Shown piece after piece: positions 33,330 through 41,891 of a stretch of 64,000 nt of DNA (its first letter is position 1; every line of letters begins with the position of its first letter). Source of the stretch: CAG-390 sp045531455. Its GTDB lineage: Bacteria > Bacillota > Clostridia > Oscillospirales > CAG-272. The notes below the pieces were generated by a model, which saw only the letters and a program-made list of their open reading frames with translations, did no database searches and was not told the origin of the DNA. Where the stretch lies: the NCBI GenBank assembly GCA_045531455.1, contig JAZSEA010000120.1, positions 4,168-68,167 of the forward strand, written 5' to 3'. The position numbers were made by a program, and so were the translations under genes.

Positions 33330-34411
33330 TATTCGTCGTCCTCCTCATCGTCGGAAGAAGAGAAGAGGGGCTTGTAATCGTCCTCCTCGGACTTCTTTAC
33401 TTCCTTATTTGCAGGCTTTTCGGGCACTTCTTCCTCGTTCTCCTCGGGTGCGGGAGCGACCTCGATGTTTGCAAGACGCTCGTCCGAGCCGTATGCAAGA
33501 TCGAGGAAGATGTCCTCAAGCGTTGTTTCGTTGGAATGCATATCGAGGATGGGCATCTTTGCCGAAGCAAAGGTGTTGAAGATCTCCTCGCGGACGTCGG
33601 CGCCGCTCTCCGCCTTGACGGTTGCGGTGACGATCCCGTTTTCCTCCGAGTACTCTGCGGACTGAATGCCCTTGACGTTCGAGATGAATTTCTCGGCTTT
33701 TTCGCGCGCACCGCGGATCTTGACGATGAGGGCGTTGTCGCGGCTTGCCTCAGCCTCAAGATGCTCGAGAGTGTCGTTAGCTACGATATTGCCGTGCGAG
33801 ATGATGATAACGTGATCGCAGACCGCGCTGATCTCGGCGAGAATATGGCTCGAGATGATGACGGTCTTGAGTCTGCCGAGCTTGCGGATGAGATTTCTGA
33901 TCTCAATGATCTGCGCGGGGTCGAGACCGACGGTCGGCTCGTCAAGGATGATGACGTCGGGCTCGCCGATCATAGCCTGCGCGATGCCGACACGCTGACG
34001 GTAGCCCTTCGAGAGATTCTTGATGAGACGGTTTCGCACGTCGTAGATCTGCGTCAGCTGCATTACCTCCTTGACGTGGCGGAGACTCTTTTCAAAGGGA
34101 ACGCCCTTGGCTTCCGCAACGAACATAAGGTACTCGCGGGGAGTCATTTCACCGTAAACGGGAGGCTGCTCGGGGAGTTAGCCGATATGCTTCTTTGCTT
34201 CGGTGGGTTCCTCGAAGATGTCCTTGCCCGCGATCTTTACCTCGCCCGAGGTAGCGGCGAGACAGCCGGTAAGAATATTCATAGTGGTCGATTTGCCCGC
34301 GCCGTTCGGACCGAGCAGACCGTATATCTTCCCGGGTTCGATGTTGAAAGATATGTTATTCACGGCAAGGTGATTGCCGTATTTTTTAGTTAGATTTCTG
34401 ACCTTGATCAA
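33329..34411 (-). pseudogene. GldA-like ABC transporter ATPase interrupted by an in-frame stop
   Basis: One reading frame of 360 codons is split by TAA at 34178-34180. The upstream 77 codons carry Walker A (GPNGAGKST). The stop replaces the Tyr of the conserved HIGYLPE motif, and the frame goes on with LPEQPPVYGEMTPREYLMF. Next come the signature LSKGYRQRVGIAQA and Walker B VIILDEPTVGLDP. A C-terminal domain and an acidic tail (SSSDDEEDDE) follow. TAT or TAC to TAA is a single-base change. With the rest of the operon intact, this is either a very recent loss or a sequence error. The TTG start at 34411 has AGGAGG upstream. Confidence 0.82.
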
Positions 34412-34431
34412 AATTCGTAACCTCCTTGTAA

Positions 34432-34460
34432 ATTATACCATAATATAGAATACCATTAAA
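34432..34460 (-). promoter_or_regulatory. Promoter of the Gld-type operon
   Basis: On the minus strand TATAAT (34432-34437) is preceded, 17 bases away, by a weak TTTAAT (34455-34460), about 20 bases before the ribosome site of the ATPase gene. Confidence 0.5.
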
Positions 34461-34551
34461 CTGTGTCATCCCGATGATGTAATTTTGAAAATTTTATGAT
34501 TAGTTAAATAAAGTGAAAACAAAAGGGAGGTAAAACACCTCCCCGTTATTG

Positions 34552-35772
34552 TCACTCTTCTCCTCTTGCGAGAACCTTGAGTGTAGTATTCTTCCCGAGA
34601 GTCTCGTATGACGCGCGCTTGATCCTGCCGATGGTGATATCTCCGCCGCCCGAGACGTTGATATAAGCCTCGCCGACGGTCAGCTTGCCGCCATCGAGTC
34701 CGCCCGAGCCGTTTATCTTGAGGCGGAGGGTATCGACCTCGCCGCCGCAATCGAAATCGCCCGAGCCCGAAACCGTCAGCTTCATCTCGTCGCCCTTGAC
34801 CTCGCGGACCTTGACGCTGCCGCTTCCCGCGATCTTAACCGAGGGCGCGCAGAGCGAATCGGCTTCAAGGTCGCCCGAGCCGCTGATCGAGATATTCGTG
34901 CTGAAGGCAACGTCGCCGAGGGTAATGCATCCGCTTCCCGCGATCTTACATTCTGCAATATTGCAGTTGGCGGCAATGACGTCGCCGCAACCCGCGATAG
35001 ATACCTCGAGAATTCCGCAATCGGGCTCTATTTTGCAATCCGAACAGCCCGAGATCGAGATTTTGAATACGCTTCCGCGGTCGGAGGGGAGATAGACCGT
35101 GATCACGTTCCCCGAACGGTTTTCCGAATCGGAATTCTTGAAGGAGATCTCAAGCGTATCACCGTTCAGCTCGGCAATGAGCCTTGATATGAAACGCGCG
35201 GAACCGACCGCTTCGATCCTTCCGCGTCCGCCGTCGGATCTTTTTATACGGAAGTCACAGGGTACGGAAAGTTTTGATGTGACCGATGAAAAATCTCCGA
35301 ATTCGCGGCAGAGCTCGGTCTTTCCGCTGTCGTAGATCTCGTCGGGCTCCTCTGCGTCGAAGAAGCGGATCTCGCCCTCGCCGAGATTGACCGCGCTTCT
35401 GTGCTCGCAGTCAGCCTGGCTTCCATCGGTGAAATATGCGATATGCTTCTCGGTGTCGATCCTCTCGATAGTCTTCGAGGAATAGCAGGCGCGCTTTTCG
35501 AATGAGAAAATGTAATCGAGACCCTCCTTTTTCGGCGGGAAGGGCACGATCCTGCTTTGATCCGTCTCAACGCCGAAAAGACGCTCGATCGGTATCTCAA
35601 GCACCTCGGCTATCTCGGGGAAGAGCGTGACGTCGGGGTATCCGAGACCGTTTTCCCACTTTGATACAGCCTGCGGAGTGATCCCGAGTCTGCCCGCAAA
35701 AGCCTCCTGCGTCATTCCCGCGCGGCGTCTCGCCTCAAGAACGATTATTCCGAAATTCTCAATACCTGCCAT
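34552..35772 (-). CDS. XRE-family regulator fused to a DUF2807 beta-helix domain
   Basis: The 406-residue protein has an N-terminal HTH (residues about 5-65: EARRRAGMTQEAFAGRLGI, TPQAVSKWENGLGYPDV). A middle alpha/beta linker spans about 70-175. A long domain of short repeats such as ISGSGDLEAD, IAGSGSVKV, VSGSGDFDCG and INGSGGLDGG follows. These are the hallmark of DUF2807/GIN beta-helices, usually found on exported adhesin-like proteins. No signal or membrane segment is present, so here the helix is presumably cytoplasmic and attached to a DNA-binding domain. The start at 35772 has ACGGAGGTC upstream. It lies next to the Gld operon but has its own promoter. Confidence 0.8.
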   Translation of the reverse strand: MAGIENFGIIVLEARRRAGMTQEAFAGRLGITPQAVSKWENGLGYPDVTLFPEIAEVLEIPIERLFGVETDQSRIVPFPPKKEGLDYIFSFEKRACYSSKTIERIDTEKHIAYFTDGSQADCEHRSAVNLGEGEIRFFDAEEPDEIYDSGKTELCREFGDFSSVTSKLSVPCDFRIKRSDGGRGRIEAVGSARFISRLIAELNGDTLEISFKNSDSENRSGNVITVYLPSDRGSVFKISISGCSDCKIEPDCGILEVSIAGCGDVIAANCNIAECKIAGSGCITLGDVAFSTNISISGSGDLEADSLCAPSVKIAGSGSVKVREVKGDEMKLTVSGSGDFDCGGEVDTLRLKINGSGGLDGGKLTVGEAYINVSGGGDITIGRIKRASYETLGKNTTLKVLARGEE

Positions 35773-35803
35773 TTTTGACCTCCGTGGATAATTTGTTAGC
35801 ATA

Positions 35804-35832
35804 ATTATATAACATTACGAAGAAAAAGTCAA
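35804..35832 (-). promoter_or_regulatory. Promoter of the XRE-DUF2807 gene
   Basis: On the minus strand TTGACT (35827-35832), a 17-base spacer and TATAAT (35804-35809) lie 31 bases before the start. Confidence 0.7.
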
Positions 35833-35937
35833 TCACCGCGCAGTTTAGAAAAAAGAGGATTTTGCGAACATTTTTATTATTTTTTTACAGTCGGGCACAA
35901 CCGTCGGTTAAGTCTTTCAGTCTTTACAATATTTATG

Positions 35938-35966
35938 TTGATTTTTACTGTGATTTATGATATAAT
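35938..35966 (+). promoter_or_regulatory. Promoter of deoC-mscL
   Basis: TTGATT (35938-35943), a 17-base spacer and TATAAT (35961-35966) lie 36 bases before deoC, whose start has GGAGG upstream. Confidence 0.7.
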
Positions 35967-36002
35967 ATATACATAAATGATAAAAATCCGGAGGTCATAA
36001 AA

Positions 36003-36668
36003 ATGACGAAACAGGAACTTCTCAAATACGCAGACCACACTCTCCTCGCTCCCACGGCAACCGAGGAGCAGATCAAGGTCATCTGCGACGACGCAATAAA
36101 GTATGAGACCGCATCGGTCTGCATCCCCGCGACCTATATCGCGTTCGCGCGCGATTATACTGAGGGCAAGCTCAATCTCTGCACAGTTATCGGCTTTCCT
36201 CTCGGCTACAGCACCACAGCCGTCAAGTGCGCCGAGGCTCGTGACGCTATAGAAAACGGTGCAAATGAGATTGATATGGTCGCAAACATCTGCAATATCA
36301 AGAACGGTAGATTCGATCTTGTTGAGGAGGATATCCGCGAGGTCAAGAAGACTTGCGGCGATAAGATCCTTAAGGTCATCATCGAGACCTGCCTTCTTAC
36401 AGATGAAGAAAAGATAAAGATGTGCAAGATTGTCGGTGCGGCGGGTGCAGATTATATCAAGACCTCCACGGGCTTTTCCACCGGCGGAGCTACCCGCGAG
36501 GACATCGCTCTCTTTGCCGCAAACGTACCCGAGGGACTTAAGATCAAGGCGGCGGGCGGTATCCGCTCCTTTGAGGATGCCGAGGCGTTTGTAAAGCTCG
36601 GCGCATCGAGACTCGGTACCAGCGCGCTCGTCAAGCTGATGAAGGCTGAGGAAGTAAAGGGCTACTGA
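36003..36668 (+). CDS. deoC: Deoxyribose-phosphate aldolase
   Basis: The 221-residue class I aldolase has DHTLLAPTAT at the N-terminus, NEIDMVANI, the lysine LKVIIETCLL, the Schiff-base lysine motif DYIKTSTGFSTGGAT, and KAAGGIRSFEDA with the second active-site lysine. It cleaves 2-deoxyribose 5-phosphate to glyceraldehyde 3-phosphate and acetaldehyde in nucleoside catabolism. Length is normal. No other deo genes are adjacent. mscL begins within its stop codon (TGATG). Confidence 0.96.
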   Translation: MTKQELLKYADHTLLAPTATEEQIKVICDDAIKYETASVCIPATYIAFARDYTEGKLNLCTVIGFPLGYSTTAVKCAEARDAIENGANEIDMVANICNIKNGRFDLVEEDIREVKKTCGDKILKVIIETCLLTDEEKIKMCKIVGAAGADYIKTSTGFSTGGATREDIALFAANVPEGLKIKAAGGIRSFEDAEAFVKLGASRLGTSALVKLMKAEEVKGY

Positions 36669-37294
36669 TGAATAAGTACGTAGGCGAATTCAAGAAATTC
36701 ATCAACCGCGGCAACGTGGTCGATATGTCGGTCGGTGTTATCGTCGGTAGTGCTTTTACCGCGATAGTCACCGCGATGAGCAATAATATCCTCAAGCCGA
36801 TCGTTAATTTCTTCCTTGCGACTCTTTTTGATGCCGATTCGCTCCACGAGATATATACATACCTCAAGACGGTTTATGCCGACGTCCTTGACGAGGAGGG
36901 AAACGTCATAGGTCAGGAGATCGATCTTGCGCAGTCGATCTATATCGACTGGGGAGCATTCATAAACGCGGTCATAAATTTCTTCCTGATCGCATTCGTG
37001 CTTTTCACGATCGTGAAATTTATCAATAAGGTTCGTACCGAGCAGAAGGAATTTGCAGAGAAGATAGCGGAGCATACTCTTGACCGCCACGAGCGCAAGG
37101 AGCTGCGCCAGCACGGTGTCAATCCGCGCGATAAGGAGGCTGTTGAGGCTTACTTTGCCGAGAAAAAACGACTCGAGGAGGAAGCCGCCGCAAAGGCTAA
37201 GCTTGAGGCTGAGGAAAAGGCTCGCATCGACCGTGAACAGAATCCAACAACAGAGGATCTGCTTAAGAAAATTCTTGAGGTAATAAGCAAATAA
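36668..37294 (+). CDS. mscL: Large-conductance mechanosensitive channel with long C-terminal coiled coil
   Basis: The start shares one base with the deoC stop. The N-terminus FKKFINRGNVVDMSVGVIVGSAFTAIVTA (shown across its core) is the classic MscL amphipathic helix plus TM1, and INAVINFFLIAFVLFTIVKFINK is TM2. MscL opens under membrane tension to relieve hypo-osmotic shock. The family is usually 130-150 residues; this one has 208. The extra about 70 residues are charged, Ala/Glu/Lys-rich and coiled-coil-like. The periplasmic-type loop is also long and acidic. Confidence 0.94.
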   Translation: MNKYVGEFKKFINRGNVVDMSVGVIVGSAFTAIVTAMSNNILKPIVNFFLATLFDADSLHEIYTYLKTVYADVLDEEGNVIGQEIDLAQSIYIDWGAFINAVINFFLIAFVLFTIVKFINKVRTEQKEFAEKIAEHTLDRHERKELRQHGVNPRDKEAVEAYFAEKKRLEEEAAAKAKLEAEEKARIDREQNPTTEDLLKKILEVISK

Positions 37295-37303
37295 CCTACA
37301 GAG

Positions 37304-37338
37304 GCCGAGCCGTCGTTTTTTGACGGCTTGGCTTTTTT
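37304..37338 (+). terminator. Terminator after mscL
   Basis: GCCGAGCCGTC (37304-37314) pairs with GACGGCTTGGC (37322-37332), with one G-T pair, followed by TTTTTT. Confidence 0.88.
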
Positions 37339-37402
37339 CAATTATTCTCTCTGTTTTTGGGAATAAAAATTGCCAATTATCAATATAATAGATTCAAGAG
37401 GC

Positions 37403-37458
37403 TTGACTTTTCGGGGCAAAATAGTGTATAATATTATTATATGTAATTAATTACATAT
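37403..37458 (+). promoter_or_regulatory. Glycogen operon promoter with a perfect 20-bp palindromic operator
   Basis: TTGACT (37403-37408), an 18-base spacer and TATAAT (37427-37432) are followed by ATATGTAATTAATTACATAT (37439-37458), a perfect 20-base palindrome at the expected transcription start. It is well placed for a dimeric repressor. The regulator is not identifiable from the site alone. Confidence 0.72.
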
Positions 37459-37482
37459 TTCGGTAAAAGGAGGGACGTGAAA

Positions 37483-39438
37483 ATGCCCGAAAATCTTGCG
37501 GCGTATTATTTCCATCAGGGAACGAATTATAAGGCGTACGAATATTTCGGAGCGCATATTACGGACGGAAAGATGACCTTCCGCGTTTGGGCTCCCAATG
37601 CCGAGGCTGTATTCCTTTGCGGAGACTTCTGCTCCTGGGAATACGGAATGCCAATGCAGAGAGTCACGGACGGCGGCATCTGGGAGATCGAGACCGACAT
37701 CCTATCCGAGGGGACAAGGTACAAGTACCGCATCCGCACACGTGACGGACGCGAGCTTATGAAGGCTGATCCTTATGCCTTCTATGCCGAACTTCCGCCC
37801 GATACCGCATCTGTGATAAATCACAAGGCGTTCTCCTATGAATGGAAGGACGGCATATGGATGAAGGATCGTCCTCACGCGCGGAAGTATGACCGACCGA
37901 TCAACGTCTATGAGGTCCATCTCGGCTCATGGAAGCGTCACGAGGATAATTCCTACTATTCCTATACCGAGCTTCGGGACGAGCTTCTGCCCTACGTAAA
38001 ACAGATGGGATACACGCATATCGAGCTTATGCCGATAGCTGAGCATCCTTTTGACGGCTCTTGGGGATATCAGGTCACGGGCTATTATGCTCCGACCTCA
38101 AGATTCGGTACTCCTGATGAGTTCTGCGCCTTCATTGACGCGGCGCACCGTGCGGGAATCGGCGTGATCCTCGATTGGGTGCCTGCTCATTTTCCGAAGG
38201 ACGCCCACGGACTTTACGAGTTCGACGGACAGCCTCTTTATGAGTATCAGGGCGCCGACCGTATGGAGCATAAGGGATGGGGAACGAGATGCTTTGACGT
38301 CGGACGACCCGAGGTCCAAAGCTTCCTTATCTCAAATGCCACCTATTGGGCGGAGATATTCCACCTTGACGGCTTGCGCGTAGACGCCGTTGCCTCGATG
38401 CTTTATCTTGACTACGACCGTGCTCCCGGAGAATGGGTGCCGAACGTATACGGAGATAACCGTTGTCTTGAGGCAATCGCTTTCTTCAGGAAACTGAATT
38501 TGCATCTCGCGGGTGCGTATCCCGAGCTTATGATGATAGCCGAGGAGTCGGCGGCGTCTGTAAATATTACGGGACAAAGTGAAGATGCTCTCGGATTCAC
38601 GTATAAATGGAATATGGGATGGATGAATGATAATTTATCTTATGCTGAAATCGATCCATTTTTCCGCAAGTATCATCATAACAAGCTGACTTTCTCCCTG
38701 ATGTACTCCTTCGGCGAGAAATATATGCTCCCGATCTCGCACGATGAGGTCGTACACGGCAAAAAATCCTATCTTGACCGCCATCCCGGCGATTATTGGA
38801 ACAAATTCGCGGGCGCTCGCGGAGGTCTTTGCTGGATGATGATGCATCCGGGCAAAAAGCTGCTCTTTATGGGCACCGAGTACGCGCCGTTCCGCGAATG
38901 GGCATATGACGAGAGCCTTGAATGGTTTATGCTCGACTATGAGATGCACGCAAAATTCCAGCATTTCACAGCCGACCTCAATCATCTCTACCTCTCGTCT
39001 CCCGAGCTATGGAAGAGGGACCTTGGATGGGATGGCTGTGAGTGGATAGATGCCGATAATGCGGACGAGAATATCATCGTCTTTTCTCGCACTAATGGCG
39101 ATAGCGTATTGCTCGCGGTTATCAATTTCAGCCCCGTATACCGTCCCGAATACCGCGTCGGAGTTCCCGTATGCGGTGAATGGCGCGAGGTATTCTCGTC
39201 GGACAGACTTGAATACGGCGGAGGCGGAGTCGTGCACGAGGGCATCCTCAGAAGCGAGAATGAGCCTATGCACTCCAGAGAAGAGTCCTTGAAGATCAGG
39301 GTTGCACCCCACGCGGCGCATATCTTCAGATTAGAAAAAGAAATACCCCACCAAGTACCCAATACGGCAAACGAAGCCGTTAATATAAATCCCAAAGGGA
39401 GGAACAAAAAGCAATGTTCAAGAAAAAAGAATGTGTAG
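37483..39438 (+). CDS. glgB: 1,4-alpha-glucan branching enzyme
   Basis: The 651-residue GH13 enzyme has an N-terminal CBM48 domain (MTFRVWAPNAEAVFLCGDF). The catalytic barrel carries GYQVTGYYAPTSRFGTP, DWVPAHFPKD, GLRVDAVASML (nucleophile Asp), MIAEES (acid/base Glu) and ISHDEVVHGKKS (Asp). A C-terminal beta domain follows. It makes alpha-1,6 branches in glycogen. The ATG at 37483 is preferred over GTG at 37477 because AGGAGG then has normal spacing. The last 25 bases overlap glgC, including its ribosome site, so the basic tail (NPKGRNKKQCSRKKNV) is an unusual extension. Confidence 0.96.
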   Translation: MPENLAAYYFHQGTNYKAYEYFGAHITDGKMTFRVWAPNAEAVFLCGDFCSWEYGMPMQRVTDGGIWEIETDILSEGTRYKYRIRTRDGRELMKADPYAFYAELPPDTASVINHKAFSYEWKDGIWMKDRPHARKYDRPINVYEVHLGSWKRHEDNSYYSYTELRDELLPYVKQMGYTHIELMPIAEHPFDGSWGYQVTGYYAPTSRFGTPDEFCAFIDAAHRAGIGVILDWVPAHFPKDAHGLYEFDGQPLYEYQGADRMEHKGWGTRCFDVGRPEVQSFLISNATYWAEIFHLDGLRVDAVASMLYLDYDRAPGEWVPNVYGDNRCLEAIAFFRKLNLHLAGAYPELMMIAEESAASVNITGQSEDALGFTYKWNMGWMNDNLSYAEIDPFFRKYHHNKLTFSLMYSFGEKYMLPISHDEVVHGKKSYLDRHPGDYWNKFAGARGGLCWMMMHPGKKLLFMGTEYAPFREWAYDESLEWFMLDYEMHAKFQHFTADLNHLYLSSPELWKRDLGWDGCEWIDADNADENIIVFSRTNGDSVLLAVINFSPVYRPEYRVGVPVCGEWREVFSSDRLEYGGGGVVHEGILRSENEPMHSREESLKIRVAPHAAHIFRLEKEIPHQVPNTANEAVNINPKGRNKKQCSRKKNV

Positions 39439-40592
39439 CCATGCTCCTTGCGGGCGGACAGGGAAGCCGTCTTTACGCGCTTACCACACGCCTTGCAAAA
39501 CCCGCGGTATCCTTCGGTGGAAAGTACCGCATCATCGATTTTACTCTTTCCAACTGCGTAAACTCGGGTATTGATACCGTCGGTGTGCTTACGCAGTATC
39601 AGCCTCTTCTCTTAAACGACTACATCGGCAACGGTCTGCCCTGGGACCTTGACCGCACATACGGAGGAGTAAAGATCCTTCCGCCTTATCAGGGCAAGGA
39701 AAAAGCCGACTGGTATAAGGGTACGGCGAACGCGATCTATCAGAATCTCCAGTTCATCGATCAGTACGATCCCGATTACGTTCTCATCCTCTCGGGAGAC
39801 CATATCTACAAGATGGACTACGCCGCAATGCTCGCGTTCCACAAGAGACGCGGCGCGGACTGCACCATCGCCTGCATCGACGTTCCTCTTGAGGAGGCAA
39901 GCCGATTCGGCATTATGAGCGCATACGAGGACGGCAAGATCTGGAAGTTCTCCGAGAAGCCCAAGAATCCCGATTCGACACGCGCTTCGATGGGTATCTA
40001 TATCTTCAACAAGAAGAAGCTCGCCGATTATCTTATCGCCGACGAGGCAGATCCGGCATCGAACAACGACTTCGGCAAGAATATCATTCCCGCAATGCTT
40101 GCCGCAGGCGAAAAGATGTACGCTTATTCCTTCGAGGGATACTGGAAGGACGTCGGAACCATCTCCTCTCTCTGGGAAGCGAATATGGATATGATCGGCA
40201 GCGATCCCGCTCTCAATCTCAACGATGAAAAGTGGCGCATCTACGCCCGCCATACCGCTCGTGCACCGCAGTACGTCGGCAAGAACGGCGTGACCGAGAA
40301 CTCCACCATCACCGAGGGATGCAAGATCTACGGAACCGTCCGCGGATCGGTGCTCGGCCCCGGCGTGACCGTAGCGGAGGGCGCCTGTGTTATCGACTCG
40401 GTCATTATGGAGGACGTTACTATAGGAGAGGGCGCGAAAGTCGAATATTCGATCATTGACGCCCGCGTAAATATCGGTAAGAATGCCAAGGTCGGCGGAC
40501 CCCGCGGCGGTGAGATCGCCGTTATCGGTGCCAACGTTACCGTTGAAGAGAATGCCGAGATCGCACCCGGTGCGATGATCGATCCCCAATAA
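39414..40592 (+). CDS. glgC: Glucose-1-phosphate adenylyltransferase, catalytic subunit
   Basis: The 392-residue protein has LLAGGQGSRLYALT (nucleotide loop), KPAVSFGGKYRIIDF, GTANAIYQN, ILSGDHIYKMDY, and FSEKPKNPDS. A C-terminal left-handed beta-helix domain follows with TITEGCKIYGTV repeats. It forms ADP-glucose, the first committed step of glycogen synthesis. In Firmicutes GlgC pairs with GlgD, encoded just downstream. GGGAGG precedes the start inside glgB. The catalytic residues seem intact. Confidence 0.96.
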   Translation: MFKKKECVAMLLAGGQGSRLYALTTRLAKPAVSFGGKYRIIDFTLSNCVNSGIDTVGVLTQYQPLLLNDYIGNGLPWDLDRTYGGVKILPPYQGKEKADWYKGTANAIYQNLQFIDQYDPDYVLILSGDHIYKMDYAAMLAFHKRRGADCTIACIDVPLEEASRFGIMSAYEDGKIWKFSEKPKNPDSTRASMGIYIFNKKKLADYLIADEADPASNNDFGKNIIPAMLAAGEKMYAYSFEGYWKDVGTISSLWEANMDMIGSDPALNLNDEKWRIYARHTARAPQYVGKNGVTENSTITEGCKIYGTVRGSVLGPGVTVAEGACVIDSVIMEDVTIGEGAKVEYSIIDARVNIGKNAKVGGPRGGEIAVIGANVTVEENAEIAPGAMIDPQ

Positions 40593-40618
40593 CACAAGAG
40601 AACAGGAGGAATAATGCA

Positions 40619-41752
40619 ATGACAGCAGCCGGACTTATTTTTTCGAACATACACGACGAATGCCTGCCCGAGCTTACCCGTCTCCGTACAATGGCGAGCG
40701 TGCCCTTCGGCGGTAGATACAGACTGATCGATTTCCCTCTTTCCAATATGGTCAATTCGGGGATCTCCAAGATCGGTATCATCACTCACTACAATTATCA
40801 GTCGCTTCTCGACCATATCGGCACGGGTAAGGACTGGGATCTTGCGCGCCGTTCGGGCGGTATCAAGATCCTTCCCCCCTTCATCACTGCATATGACGCG
40901 AAGGCATCGAATTCCCTCTATTCCACCCGTCTTGAGGCTCTTCTTGGCGTGACCAACTTCATCTCGAGATGCACCGAGGACGTTCTCGTTCTCTCGGATT
41001 GCGACATCATCTGCAATATCGATCTCTCGAAGGTTCTCGCACAGCACGAGGAGACGGGCGCGGACATCACCGTTGTCACCAAGCGTGTCGACGGCGGCAA
41101 TTTCAGCGCAGACCGCCATTCTGTTATGGTTCTCGGCGACGACGGCAGGATCCTTGATTGCTCGGAATACTCTCCGAATATCGAGGGCAGCTTTGACGTC
41201 AGCACCAACATTATGGTCATCACCCGACGCTACCTCATCACGGTACTCAATGATGCCGCGGCTCACGGCTATACCAGCTTCTTCAGAGACATTATCGCAA
41301 GAAACGTAGGTAAGGCTGATTTCCGCGCATACCGCTACGAGGGCTATTATTCTCTGATAGGTAATCTCCCCGGATATTTCGAGACATCGATGAGTCTGCT
41401 TGACCCCGAGGTTCGCGGAGAGCTCTTCGAGATCGCGGAAAGACCCGTCTTCACCAAGGTCCGCAACTCCGCTCCCACGTCCTATGCAGAGGGAGCGAAG
41501 GTATCGAACTCGATCGTTGCTGACGGCTGTGTGATCGAGGGCGAGGTTGAAAATTGCGTTGTATTCAGAGGCGTTAAGGTAGGAAAGGGTACGGTAGTAC
41601 GCAACTCCATCCTGCTTCAGGATACTTACGTTGGCGAGAACGTAAATCTCAACTGTGTGATCACCGACAAGAATGCCGTCATCCGCGACGGACGCAACCT
41701 TTCGGGTCACGAGACGATGCCCTTCTACATTGGTAAGGGTATAATGGTATAA
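40619..41752 (+). CDS. glgD: GlgD, regulatory subunit of glucose-1-phosphate adenylyltransferase
   Basis: The 377-residue protein is homologous to GlgC but has lost the nucleotide-binding loop: the N-terminus reads MTAAGLIFSNIHDECLPEL where GlgC has GGQGSRL. It keeps VPFGGRYRLIDFPLSNMVNSG, LVLSDCDIICNID and the C-terminal beta-helix. GlgD proteins are non-catalytic partners that activate GlgC in Gram-positive bacteria. It lies 26 bases after glgC. AGGAGGAATAATGCA precedes the ATG. Confidence 0.95.
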   Translation: MTAAGLIFSNIHDECLPELTRLRTMASVPFGGRYRLIDFPLSNMVNSGISKIGIITHYNYQSLLDHIGTGKDWDLARRSGGIKILPPFITAYDAKASNSLYSTRLEALLGVTNFISRCTEDVLVLSDCDIICNIDLSKVLAQHEETGADITVVTKRVDGGNFSADRHSVMVLGDDGRILDCSEYSPNIEGSFDVSTNIMVITRRYLITVLNDAAAHGYTSFFRDIIARNVGKADFRAYRYEGYYSLIGNLPGYFETSMSLLDPEVRGELFEIAERPVFTKVRNSAPTSYAEGAKVSNSIVADGCVIEGEVENCVVFRGVKVGKGTVVRNSILLQDTYVGENVNLNCVITDKNAVIRDGRNLSGHETMPFYIGKGIMV

Positions 41753-41753
41753 A

Positions 41754-41859
41754 GGCGCGAATATGCAATTCAGATAATAACCCTTCGTAAGGGTTATTCG
41801 CGCCCCGAATCGACTAAAAATGGGACCCAACCCATTTTTGCGCGGAGCGCCGTCGATTC
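41754..41859. repeat. Two nested hairpin structures between glgD and glgA
   Basis: The 139-base gap contains GGCGCGAATA (41754-41763) paired with TATTCGCGCC (41795-41804), enclosing AATAACCCTT / AAGGGTTATT (41776-41798). GAATCGAC (41807-41814) is paired with GTCGATTC (41852-41859), enclosing AAAAATGGG / CCCATTTTT. They could act as partial terminators or RNA processing sites that set the ratio of synthesis enzymes, or be repeat insertions. Confidence 0.6.
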
Positions 41860-41891
41860 TCAATTTTGAAAATTAAAAAATGGAGTACAAA

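Noticed and set aside
34178..34180. Stop codon reassignment or readthrough as an explanation for the split ATPase
   Set aside because: TAA is used as a normal stop by other genes here (for example at 6550 and 14437), and no recoding structure is evident; a point mutation or sequence error is simpler.
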